From: Chloromonas sp. AAM2
Lineage: Eukaryota; Chlorophyta; Chlorophyceae; Chlamydomonadales; Chlamydomonadaceae
Assembly (NCBI GenBank): GCA_004335635.1
Contig: QAXH01002222.1
Span: forward strand, 1-19,756
Direction of reading: 5' to 3'
Length of the DNA stretch: 19,756 bases
Notes under the pieces: generated by a model
What the model was told of the DNA's origin: nothing
Database searches by the model: none
Seen by the model: only the letters and a program-made list of their open reading frames with translations
Shown: positions 1 through 9,158 of the stretch, one piece after another
Layout: every line of letters begins with the position of its first letter
Numbering within the stretch: the first letter of the stretch is position 1
Position numbers and translations under genes: made by a program

Positions 1-1292
1 CTGAGCACGGACAAGTCCACGGCCTAACGCGTGAGCCGGGGATGCAATTGATGGCCAAGCGCATTCAATTCATTCATGGCCAGATACTGCATTCAAGACA
101 AGCAACAAGGGCTAAGGTAATCAGGCTTCTTATGCAGCTGAAGTGGCTGCAGCTGAACTTGTGCTAAATGTAAACCACCTGCATGGAGCCCGGAAAAAAG
201 GACAAACTAAAGCTGACGTTTGAATGTGCAACAGCACTCTGACGTATGGCACAATCCGCATCAATCGTTTTCCGCCTCCAATGGATGGCCTAATTTTGGA
301 AGCATTGGTCGCAATGTGAGCATTAGCAAGCTCATGTTTGGGGGATGCGCTGACTGTACCTCCCGCAGCTCTCAGTGACTGTAAAAAGGGCATATCTCTG
401 GAAAGCCCATGTCAGGGACTGAGAGCAGCTTATTTGATGACGATGGAAACAGAGTATGTCGTTCAGACAGGTCTTCTTCATGCCAGTGCACCCCATCGAG
501 ATCGGTCAGACCAGTCCGACCAGACCAACCGTCATCCAGCCTTTGCGTATAACCAGCATGCAACCAGAGTGCCAATCATTGGCGGATAAAGCGCGCGCAG
601 GAATCTTTTCACGACTCACTGGTGCAATCGCAGCGAGTAAAATCGAACTGTGACCTACCGGGTGCCGGTCTTGGGAGGCTCACCTGTCACCAAAGATGAT
701 GATGGCTCTCTCTACCCGCTGAGTTCTGCCATATGACAGGATGCCACATAGCAGGGCGAATGACAAAAGCGAGAGCGCCGATTTCATTACTGCGCCAATC
801 AGAACAACGTGCGCTCAAAGCTGAAGTTATGCGATGTAGTCGTGGATAAAGTGTTGCGTGCTTCTGATTCAGTGCGGCAAGTGATTTACAGGATGTTTTT
901 TGCCGGCGGATGTCCACGTGCAGGGGTTGCCAGCAGGCCTGAAAGCGAGCAGCTCACTCTGCCATGGTCTGGCGCCCAGTGCATTGAAGCTTTGCCACAG
1001 ACTGATGCAACAACGTCAAAGGCGCCGTTGAACCAAACCGTGACGATTACCTGTGCGCCAGTGGAGATGGAGCAAAGGATGCTCCCTCTTGCAGCCTAGG
1101 TGTGGACCACGAGCAAGCCACTCGTGTGAGTGAGGCCAAGGTGTACATTACCTCGTGCACGTACGGCCATTGCTGTACATTACCCCCAACACAGTGGAGT
1201 GCTTACTGTCTCCAGTGTCTGAATGCTCAACTGTCAAGTCAAGCTTGTGAATTGTGTGGGAAGGTCATCCACAAGCCAGCTGCCAAGCAGCT
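1..1292. other. Intergenic stretch, no gene recognised
   Basis: Open frames on both strands are short, overlap one another and show no motif I recognise. The frame closing at about 1097 (+) is preceded by an AG acceptor-like site near 947, but no partner exon could be linked to it. I see no RNA gene and no tandem array here. Confidence 0.5.
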
Positions 1293-1358
1293 GATATCAC
1301 GGTGTGTCATAATCCCCTTCACATGTACGTTGGACGGGTTGGATACCTTCCCTTCCAG
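1293..1358 (+). repeat. Partial copy of a 128-bp dispersed repeat
   Basis: This segment matches part of the reverse complement of 4836-4963 and part of 12286-12413. The shared core reads GGTGTGTC..AATCCCCTTC followed by GGACGGGTTGGATACC. It is the third and shortest copy of this family in the window and is not obviously coding. The orientation given is that of the 12286 copy. Confidence 0.75.
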
Positions 1359-1386
1359 GATCACCGCATACTTCACTTTTTGGCCC

Positions 1387-1424
1387 GTATATGTATGCGT
1401 ATACGTGTACGTATGCGTATGCGT
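1387..1424. repeat. Alternating purine-pyrimidine tract (GTATGC-type)
   Basis: A 38-bp run of strictly alternating purines and pyrimidines built from GTAT/GCGT/ACGT steps. Such tracts can adopt left-handed DNA and are slippage-prone. No gene context supports a function. Confidence 0.85.
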
Positions 1425-1648
1425 CGTCTCCCGTCTCTTGGATGGGCTAGAAACCGACAAGTGCCACGTGGTGGTTTCTGCACTTTTGATCAGTTTCCTT
1501 GCTAGACACATGTCACTTGCTACAGCGTACCCAGGTTACAGGCAGTTTGCGCCACTTTTCTGTGAATCTCATGTCTAAAACTGCCCGAAACAGTCAAAAC
1601 CGTCTGGCAGTTTCTGAAACGCGGAATACTGGATCTGGCCAAGGTGAC

Positions 1649-1666
1649 CGTATATATATATATACG
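1649..1666. repeat. (TA)7 palindrome flanked by CG
   Basis: An 18-bp perfect palindrome, CG-(TA)7-CG. It is a simple sequence repeat or cruciform-prone site with no visible gene attached. Confidence 0.9.
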
Positions 1667-2061
1667 TATGCGGTGATCCTGCTCCCTTCTTGTGAAAAGG
1701 AAATGTGGCATTTTCTTTGTCATGTCGTACCACGTCATCAGTGAGTGCACTTCATCAATCAAGAGTATAGTGCAGGGTGCCGTAAACAAACTTCCTCACC
1801 GAAGCCAGCATTTCAATCCCGCCCAACACAGTGGCACGTGCAGCACAAAGTGACACTCCGCAGCATATGTAACACCGGCAGTTGACACTGGGTTAGCGTA
1901 GGCTGTTCTGTTGCCTTGATACCATGTAATGGCTCCATGGGTCAGCAATGCATCTCAGGGCATGGTTAGGACAGCAGGCACAATTTGTTGGCCGGGAATT
2001 CTGGGGACCTCATGATAGGTACGTGACCCCATGCGTCCTTATACAGTATAGTACAGTATAC

Positions 2062-2258
2062 GATGGCCGCTCGCCTCCTTGGGGAGGCAGCCAAGCCCTC
2101 TACACCCCAACTGAGACCCGCATTGCATAGCAAGCGAATTCTTCAACCGCAGTGCTTCATTGGGCACCAGACACATGCCGCCTAATATAGCTCACACCCG
2201 AGAACCCATCTCCGAGTCAACTGCTAGCAGAACTTGTTGCCAGCAGGTTCGGACGATG
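2062..2258 (+). repeat. Dispersed repeat, left half, copy 1
   Basis: About 197 bp that recur in inverted orientation at 9526-9718 with high identity, estimated by eye at above 90%. Shared landmarks are GGGGAGGCAGCCAAGCCCTC, a central GACACATGCCGCCTAATATAG and the end GGTTCGGACGATG. In this copy it is followed directly by the right half (2292-2520) in the same orientation. The peptide starting MGTRHMPPNIAHTREP is open in both copies, but its frame ends differ, so coding is doubtful. Confidence 0.85.
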
Positions 2259-2291
2259 ATGTTCATGTTGATGTTGGAACAATGGCAACTA

Positions 2292-2520
2292 CCGATTTTT
2301 TTACGGTCGATGACTTTACAAGTCGATGACTTTACCAGGCGATGACTTTGACAGGCAATATTGACATCCTGATTGGCAATTTGACAGGCGTGTCAACAGC
2401 AATACATTACATCATGCTTATGCACAATGGCATGGACATTGGCTTAGGAGGTATACTGCTCCTTTACACGCTTATTCTTGGCTGCCTTCAAAGCCTGTTT
2501 GATGCCTTTATTAGGTTTTT
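2292..2520 (+). repeat. Dispersed repeat, right half, copy 1 (with 16-bp trimer)
   Basis: This half recurs in direct orientation at 9980-10472. It opens with CCGATTTTTTT and then three tandem 16-bp units (2308-2355, consensus CGATGACTTTNACAGG). A conserved segment follows from 2417 (ATGCACAATGGCATGGACAT). Relative to copy 2 it lacks about 270 bp at 2416/2417. Coding changes between the copies in the last 100 bp are mostly non-synonymous, arguing against a maintained protein. Confidence 0.85.
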
Positions 2521-3642
2521 GGGTCAGGTTCTCGGGTGTTAGGTTCTCGGGTCGGAAAATGGCAACGGACTCACTCAGACATGCAAAGTCCCGGACTTTT
2601 GACCACCAAAGTACAGGCAACTTATCAGTTAGTATCAGCTTTCTGTTCACAGTAAATCGTAGCATTCATTGGGCAGGGAGCGCAGTTCGGACTCACTTGT
2701 CGTTTGCTGCATGCTTTCAACCCACACGGAAGCCTTTCCTTCTCCTCACTGCGTGCAGTCGTCAACATGAGTTCCGGTTCCCTGGCTGATCGAGTCAAGA
2801 ATGGCCCACATCTCCAGTCTTGCCGTAGACGGACCAAACGCTATGAGCTATGAGCAATGAGCAATGAGCAATGAGGTATGAGGTATGAGGTATGAGCTAT
2901 GAGCTATGAGCTAGCGAGCGACGCAGAGCGAGCGACGTGGGCCTTCATTGGTCGGGTCACTGGGTTGGGTCACTGGGCCAGGTCACACACAGCACGTTGC
3001 TCACTACCTGTGCCAAATTTCCACGATTTTCAGTAAATGAAGGTACCACTACTGAGATCAGCGAAACGAGAGCTGCACGAATCCGCTTTCTCGTTCACAT
3101 TTTCCGCTACGTGCTTGATAAGTTGCAGTCGGAGTCCAAATCTTTTTCCACGTTGGAAATTCGACGCGTGATTGTCGAGATACTAGTGAGCGGGTTTGAG
3201 GGGGTTGCGGTACCAAATCGCTCATCACTGCTGACGGCGACGAGGAGTGAGCAACGTGGGACCCGTTTGGACAGGTCAAACAGTTGGGATCATTTTATTC
3301 AATCATGAGCCAATCGCGTGCACCTCCACCCTGCAACTCGTTTTGCCAGTAGCTGAACAACCGAGCAACATTGTAGAGTCGACCATCTGTCTGCGTATTG
3401 GAACCTCTGCGTATTGCCGCGTATTGACGAGATGGGAATGCCAGTACTTCACGCCTGTAATGTAATGCCTGTTATTGCAGCAAAGGGACTCGTGGGTCAT
3501 TGAAACTGCAGGCACGCTGTGGGCTGCAGTAGCGCCGCACAGCAGCTCGCGCTTGTCCCTTTGACCATCCACCGCTGTAGCCCCTGAAACCTGGCTGCTG
3601 AAAGCCACACTGACATCAAACCCTGGTTCGAGCATGTGCGAG
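2521..3642. other. Intergenic stretch with local repeats
   Basis: It contains a doubled GGTTCTCGGGT motif (about 2527-2551), the 7-bp array (2841-2910), and the doubled segments GAGCGAGCGACG (about 2914-2937) and GGGTCACTGGG (about 2954-2976). The open frame spanning about 2937-3308 has no motif I recognise and its start lies inside the repeats. Confidence 0.5.
2841..2910 (+). repeat. Ten-unit 7-bp tandem array NNATGAG-type
   Basis: Exactly ten contiguous 7-bp units of the form xyATGAG. The two variable bases run CT,CT,CA,CA,CA,GT,GT,GT,CT,CT, so variant units are blocked and roughly mirror-ordered. It lies in intergenic DNA. This is a minisatellite with internal homogenisation, not a coding repeat. 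Confidence 0.95.
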
Positions 3643-3672
3643 TAGGGTTAGGGTTAGGGGGATAGGGTTAGG
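3643..3672 (+). repeat. Interstitial telomere-like tract (TTAGGG)
   Basis: It reads TAGGGTTAGGGTTAGGG, then GGA, then TAGGGTTAGG: about four units of TTAGGG with one interruption. It lies about 117 bp upstream of the proposed start of the F-box/PHD gene. It may be a healed break, a former chromosome end, or a promoter telo-box-like element. The unit is TTAGGG rather than the TTTTAGGG known from Chlamydomonas. Confidence 0.85.
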
Positions 3673-3788
3673 AGTGCGCGCCGCGCATACTTGTGCACTG
3701 CCAGCAGCAGGCGAAAGATCGTACTAAGGATTGTTCTCCAACATTATCTGCATCTTTGTAACGCCTGCCTTCCGCGTCGTCCGTCGCT

Positions 3789-6700
3789 ATGGAGGCGATC
3801 AGTCTGTCAAGCAGCGAGGTGGAGGCCAAGCTCCTCATGCTCAAGAAGTCCTACTTGAGTTCTGGCTTGAAGAGCTGGGACAGCAAACGCTGGAAGGTGA
3901 CTGGCACTTTGGGATCAGTATGAGAAAGTACGTGCATGCATCAAACCATTGCTGCTGTGCTGAATACTGAACATGGGCTTGGCTGCCAGTGCACTCCTGT
4001 TACGTGACTCAGGCTTCCGTGACTCAGGCTTCAGTAGTGTTGTGCTGACATTTCTTGCATGAAGAGCACAGTCTGGAGAATTCATCCTGTTTGTTCGTTT
4101 GTTGCATCCAGCCTAGGACTGATCAGCATATCCCTTGAAGTTTCTGATTTCGGCTCTGTGCCAAGTGCCATGCCAACGGGTCGCAGGTGGGAGCCTTCCA
4201 AGGTGAACGCCGCAAGCGTTGGGCGTACACCTACACAGGGCCAGAGTTCGCTCCAGAAGGCTTTTATACTCATGAGGCGTTCACTACAGTAATCCAGCGG
4301 CTATCCAACCAACGGAACAAGAAGAAGGTGAAGTGTGTGCTCGAATTTATACTATACATATCAGTTCATGTTATGATGTGTTATATCAGTTCATATTACA
4401 ACACATCAGCAGAGTGAGTGAAAGTCAGGAGGAGTGTAAAGTGTGCAAGAATGGGTGGGTCACTGCCAGGAGAAATAGAACCCACCCCAGACCAAGACAC
4501 CAGCTAAAGCCACCATGCTGCTAGTACAATGCTATGTCGTATGCATGCTCCCATCGCCTGCAGCAGCTGATCTGCCCTGATCTTGTGGATTTGGTGGCAT
4601 AGGGCGTCTACTTGAAGTTGCATGAATTGGTCGCATTCCTGGATCTTCTGGCAGACTGATCGCACGCCTTGCAAGGGTTTGGGCAGTGGCGTATGTAGGG
4701 CGGTTCAGCGCTCATGTAGGCATGGGCCATGCCGTGCACACATGCAGCGAGCAACCCATCCAGCAACCCAGCCGACAGCAGCAATCAACAGCAGCAACCC
4801 AACCGACAACAGCAACTGCCTGGTAAGCCTCCATCGCACAGTCACAAGAGGGGAGGGTATCCAACCCGTCCAACCTACAAGCGAAGGGGATTGCGACACA
4901 CCGCGATAGTAATGGTGGTGGTCACCCCTCGAGGTGCTATCCTGTCCGCAAACCCCGTTAGACCCTTCAGTCACTACTCAGTCTCAATACTATACTGGCT
5001 CGTGTGTGTTTCCACATCGTTTGACAGCAGCAGGTGGCATTTTGTTCCCACGTACTTGCACATGGTTGTAAGAGATCCAGGCCAGGGCTCCTTTCAGGCA
5101 GACTATCAGCAGCCAGAGCTCAAAGTTACTATGAGTGTTTGAAATCTATCCCTCACTTGCGTCATTAACTGAGCTTCTGATCCGCATGAACTGTGTGTGT
5201 GCCGTGCAGCTCTACATCCTTCCAATGGAGCTGCTGAACGTCATCTTTGAGGCATGTGACGAGGCAAGCCAGCGAGTGCTGCTGAAAACGGCCAAGGTGT
5301 TCCGTCAGGTGGCACATGTGCTGCGGATTACCACGTGTGTCATGGAGGACGTGGGGGGGCTCAGCTGCTGGCCACCCATTGCCCCTCGTGAGTTGTAGGA
5401 GTAAGGTATCACGTGGCTCATCCTGGATGGCACGGGATCATGAAATGATTGTTGGCTGGGATCATTCAATGATTGTTGGCTTTTGAGAGACGTGGGGCGG
5501 TGTGAGAAGCGACCAGGCATGCCAGGATGTCATTGGATCATGCACAGCAGTGGTGCATGGTGTGGTCAGGGCATCCGCATGGGCAGATCAAGGCACACCG
5601 AATCAAATGCTGGGCTTGGCGCACAGAATTCACTGATTTGCGTCAATCCTGGGTGGTTTTGCTCTGTTGGTATGCTTGCTGCAAACGATTGTGCTGGCAC
5701 CTCGTGCTGCGCAGGCCCCACTCGTTTAATTTTGAACACTTTATCAGTACACCACGCCAAAACACTCGTGGAGTCCATGCACGAACTCCATTCGCCCACC
5801 CAAGGTCGCCGCTCGTCCCTTGGTCCACCCTCCAAGGAATTGCAGCTCATCGAGCATGTGACACACCTGGAAATGTATCACGTGATTTTTGGTTTGGAAT
5901 CCGCGACCGGGTCACTGATGCACTCCCTGCTTCCGCGCCTCACACGCGCGACGATACACTGCACGAGCTCGCCCTGGACCACGCTGATGAAGCTGAGAAA
6001 CGTTCGCCACGTGACCCTTGTGGTGCCTTGTGGGTCAGTTTTGGTCCATGACAAATCGTCCAGTTGGATCAAGGGCCTGCCTTGGCTTGCATGCCTTGAG
6101 GTGCAGTGCAGCCCCAACGACGCGGCATTGACGATGAATGCGTTGACGCCCCTGCTGAAGGCGTTGCGGGAGAGAAACGTGTCTGTTGTCGGGCTTCCTG
6201 CTCAAACGGCGACTGCTGCTGTTGCTGCTGTTGCTGTATCAGCCAATGCGGCTGCTGAGCCTGCTGGTGAGGTTGGGCCTGCAGCTGGTGCTGCTCCCAC
6301 TGGGCCTACTGCTCAGCCAGCCAGTGCAGCTGCTGCTGCAGTGGCACCTGCCGCCGCCACTGAGGCGCCTGCAGAGGTGGGCACTGTGGCTGGTGCGGCC
6401 GGCCCTGCAGTGGCCGCTGAGCCTGTGGCCCTACTGAACCACCCAGCAGCCGTGCCTGGACAACCCGGCTGGAATGACTTTGTAGATGTGATCCGCCCAG
6501 GTGGCAACAAAAGGAATGCACCTTGCTACGTAAGTACCACCATGGGACGAACGCTGCTTGCACCATGCCGCCGATTCAGCAGGCTTTACAGACTGAATAC
6601 AAGCATTGCATGTGAATCGCGGGTGGTCGCTGCCCAGTGTTCGCAAGTGCAGTTTATTAGAGAGGTGGCAGGCAGAACAGCCAAGGTGGCCACGGCTCAC

Positions 6701-8209
6701 AAGGAAAGAAAAAAGATGTTTGCCAGTTCTGGGACAATTGGCCCCACAGGCGTTTCTCAAGATTGTCCCAGAACTGTCAAACATCTTTTTTTTGTTGTTG
6801 CTGGAGTGTTTGTTCTGTCATCTGCTTGCTGCAGACCTGCAAAGGGACGAAGATGCAACAGCAGGACCCGATCTACCTCTGTGATGGCGACTGTGGCTGG
6901 TGAGTTGCGCTTGACTGCGGCCAGGGAACAAGGCAAGACATAGTTGAGTAAACCCTTAACATCACGTGCTTGAATGGTACAGCTTGCCGTTCCTGCAGTT
7001 GGGAGTGGCCTGGTCTCTTCTATCTAAGTGCATGTGTTGCCAGCAGTCCAGCCCCTGCCTGACAATGTATGTCACATGCACCCTTGTACCATACCTTTGG
7101 AGCTCCGTGATGTCGGTACTGTTCCTTGAACTGGTTGCAGGGCAGCTCACTTGCAATGTCTCGGTCTGCCTGTTGGAGCCAAGGAACCTGGCACAGTCTT
7201 CTGCTGCTGTGGCTGCTTCAATGCCTACACAGTCACGGCAGCTGCCAAGGCTGCAGCTCTCGAGTCCCATCCGTCAAGCGCTGGGCCATCGGGTCACTCC
7301 GCTAACGGTTACAAGGCCGGTGGTCCCTCCATGGGCAAGCACCCTGCTGAGCAGGAGGGTGCCAAGGTCAACAAGCGAGCCAAAAACGTGCAGGCTGATA
7401 ACGCGGCTACGGAACAGGCCGATGCGACTGGTGCTGCTCCTGCTGCCGTAGCCGCGCCTGCACCAGCCGCTAGTCCAGCCATCACTGCCACAGGCGGTCC
7501 TGCAAGCCCTCTGGCACCTGCCACACCGGCAAGCGCCGTGACACCACCCTTAGTCCCCGATAGCGCCGATGCAACAATCGGTGCTGCAGACGGTAACGGC
7601 AAAGCTAGCACCAAGACAAAGCCGGCCGCAGGCGGGCAGGGGAGCAAGAAAACGGGCGCCAGAGCAAGCAAGCGTGCAAGAGTAGGGCAGAACAGTTCTA
7701 CAGACGTGGATGGCAACCCAAATGACGTGCCTGAGACACGCGCCACAGACACCACAGCTGTCATGGCTGAGCCTCCCGCGGCTGGACCTGCCGGGGATGC
7801 TTCTGCTACCGCTGCTGCTGCACTGGCAGTACCAGCTACAGCGGCACCAGCTGCAGCTGCAACGGCACCGGCACCAGCTGCTACTGCTGCTGCTTTGAAT
7901 CAGGGAGTCGCGCAATCCAGCGTGCTTGCCGGGCCACTCCCAGACAGGCCCCAAATTGAGTTAGACAATGGAAAGGTCACTGAAGGCAGCCGCTTGTCCA
8001 TCATGCACGCCTTGTGCCACCTGCTGAGGCATCTGGGCAGGGCACGCGCAGTGCCTGATTTGGTGCGGCTGTTCATCGCGCACAGGGGCACTGACATCGG
8101 AGAGCGATTGGTCACCTATGATTACGTGTACATGGTGTTTATGTGGGAGTTCAACGACATTCGGGGCATGCTGGAAGTGTTCAGAGAGCAGTACCAGCTG
8201 GATGTGTAG
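3789..8209 (+). CDS. F-box protein with PHD zinc finger (7 exons)
   Basis: Exons: 3789-3896, 4187-4327, 4748-4822, 5210-5387, 5715-6529, 6835-6899, 7141-8209; 816 codons, phase kept at all junctions. The F-box (about residues 109-148; core LPMELLNVIF, then KVFRQVA) predicts SKP1 binding in an SCF ubiquitin ligase. Residues about 168-330 are leucine-rich, possibly LRR-like; 331-408 are Ala/Pro-rich. A C4HC3 PHD finger has ligands C438, C441, C455, C459, H464, C467, C483, C486. The CxxC pair spans the exon 5/6 junction, and the segment between C459 and H464 spans exon 6/7, so splicing builds the finger. Basic NLS-like clusters lie near 537-542 and 630-644; the C-terminal 72 residues are helical-looking. 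PHD fingers usually read histone H3 tails, so a nuclear role in ubiquitylation is inferred. The first two exons (83 residues, unrecognised) could be a separate gene; the start would then be the ATG at 4742 or 4622. Confidence 0.72.
4003..4032. repeat. 15-bp tandem duplication in intron
   Basis: CGTGACTCAGGCTTC occurs twice head-to-tail inside the first intron of the F-box/PHD gene model. It is a recent small duplication with no further meaning visible. Confidence 0.9.
4836..4963 (-). repeat. 128-bp dispersed repeat, intronic copy
   Basis: It lies in the intron at 4823-5209, just before the F-box exon. Its reverse complement matches 12286-12413 over its full length (by eye about 85%) and part of it matches 1293-1358. 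Conserved blocks include TAATGGTGGTGGTCA and GAGGTGCTATCCTG (+ strand). I see no coding potential or terminal inverted repeat. Confidence 0.85.
5434..5480. repeat. Imperfect 27-bp tandem duplication in intron
   Basis: GGGATCAT..AATGATTGTTGGCT occurs twice inside the 327-bp intron at 5388-5714 of the F-box/PHD gene. Two adjacent bases differ between the copies. Confidence 0.8.
6709..6791 (+). repeat. Near-perfect 30-bp foldback in an intron
   Basis: The arms 6709-6738 and 6762-6791 are reverse complements at 29 of 30 positions (one C/A difference), with a 23-base loop. The foldback sits in the 6530-6834 intron, whose two flanking exons contribute the first CxxC of the PHD finger. It could be a small-RNA precursor, a foldback mobile-element remnant, or a structure that affects splicing; the sequence alone does not decide. 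Confidence 0.9.
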
Positions 8210-8638
8210 CGGCAGGCTGCAATTGTGTGCACAGGGAACAGCAGAGGCCGCTGGCTGGAATTGTGCTTGTGCTGCAGCCAAGCGTAAGCTGTGGCAGGCT
8301 GCCAGCACGTCAGCTCGCAAATGAGGCGGCAACCAAGCTCGGCCTCCATGCTTTGCATACGTACCTGATCCTGGATAGTGGGAGTGCTGGCGTTGTAGTG
8401 TAGTCATCTTGTTGTCGTTTGAGTGAAGTGCAGTCATCTTGGTGGAACAGTGTCTCCAGTGGACAAGGCGTGAAGCTCAGGATGATACATGCTTGGGAAA
8501 ACTTGCTGGCACTGATTACAGCACTTGTGTGCTCCTGATCAGTTTGCAAGCATGCCATGAAACATGTGTTTAGTAGTTGCTGGGATGACAGTACACTGCA
8601 GCAGCGAAGCAATCCATTTTCTGACGGTGAACTGCAGC
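8210..8638. other. 3' flank of the F-box/PHD gene
   Basis: It follows the stop codon at 8207-8209 and should include the 3' UTR. I found no TGTAA polyadenylation signal of the green-algal type close to the stop. No further exon or repeat was recognised before the nuclease remnant. Confidence 0.5.
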
Positions 8639-9158
8639 TATTAATGCCTCAGGACCACACAATCCAGCGCTGGAGTTCCTCCCATGCGTGGCGGCCATTG
8701 AGACCAACCGGCAGCACGGCAGGAGGAGGCGTGCATTCGCCGCTTTCTGGCAGCGTGCGGACGCTGCCATCAGCGACAGCAACGGTGAGCAACTGCCAGT
8801 AGCGATGGGTTATGGCGCAGCTACGTTCAGCCCGACTGCCAGGGGGGACGAGCTCTTGACCCCCAACGTCCGCGCTCTCTTGGAGTGCCGCAGTCGTCAC
8901 ATCACCAAGCTCGTGGACAAAATCAGGACCAGCAGGCTGCATTACGGCACAGATGAAGAGCTGCTGAACGTCTGGAGTATCAAGCTTCAGCGCCATATCT
9001 GGGGGCTGCAGCTGCTCCCTGCCACAGCTGAGCACCGTCCCAAGCTTATTAGGCGGGACATCAGCTCAGCACTTCACAGGAGCGGCCCCTGTGGCCAGGG
9101 CGCAGGAGCGGCCCCTGCTGTACCGGAGAGGGCTGCACCCTGGGCTGGGACCACTTAG
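8639..9158 (+). pseudogene. Decayed Fanzor/TnpB-like nuclease, C-terminal part
   Basis: Likely exon start after the acceptor CTGCAG at 8638; open to a stop at 9156-9158, about 170 residues. An Arg-rich segment (GRRRRAFAAFWQRAD) is followed by GYGAATFSPTARGDE, the family's RuvC-region GxGxxxFxPTxRGE block. Next comes LVDKIRTSRLH, where active members have DE(F/Y)RTSK: the catalytic glutamate position is lysine (codon 8919-8921). Zinc-ribbon cysteines are absent. WGLQLLP and IRRDISSALHR follow, resembling the (N)RDxNAAxN motif, with Asp at 9057-9059. Fanzors are eukaryotic RNA-guided nucleases carried by transposons. A 26-bp offset duplication (CAGGAGCGGCCCCTG at 9077 and 9103) disturbs the tail. 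No N-terminal half was found; the element is probably inactive. Family assignment is from remembered motif patterns, not a search. Confidence 0.6.

Larger units (their letters stand above)
1359..2061. other. Intergenic stretch with simple repeats
   Basis: It holds two alternating purine-pyrimidine tracts (1387-1424 and 1649-1666) and otherwise nothing recognisable. The long open frame across 1102-1578 owes its Val-Tyr-Val-Cys run to the first tract and is not a credible gene. Confidence 0.6.

Noticed and set aside
1102..1578. 158-codon open frame on the + strand
   Set aside because: Its Val-Tyr-Val-Cys run is the translation of an alternating purine-pyrimidine repeat, an equally long frame opposes it, and there is no recognisable motif.
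2342..2542. Peptide LMHNGMDIGL..LLYT..ILG..LQ..LF.AFIRF present in both repeat copies
   Set aside because: Comparing the two copies by eye gives about seven amino-acid changes to four silent changes in 34 codons, so there is no sign of protein-level selection; the similarity is that of the DNA repeat.
4520..4707. Short coiled-coil-like open frame on the minus strand (IQECDQFMQLQVDALCHQIH)
   Set aside because: It looks codon-like and heptad-rich but is only about 62 codons, has no clear start or splice partner and overlaps an intron of the + strand gene. Left out for lack of support.
7309..7954. Long minus-strand frames opposite the last F-box/PHD exon
   Set aside because: They are shadows of the Ala/Pro-rich GCN-repeat coding sequence on the + strand.
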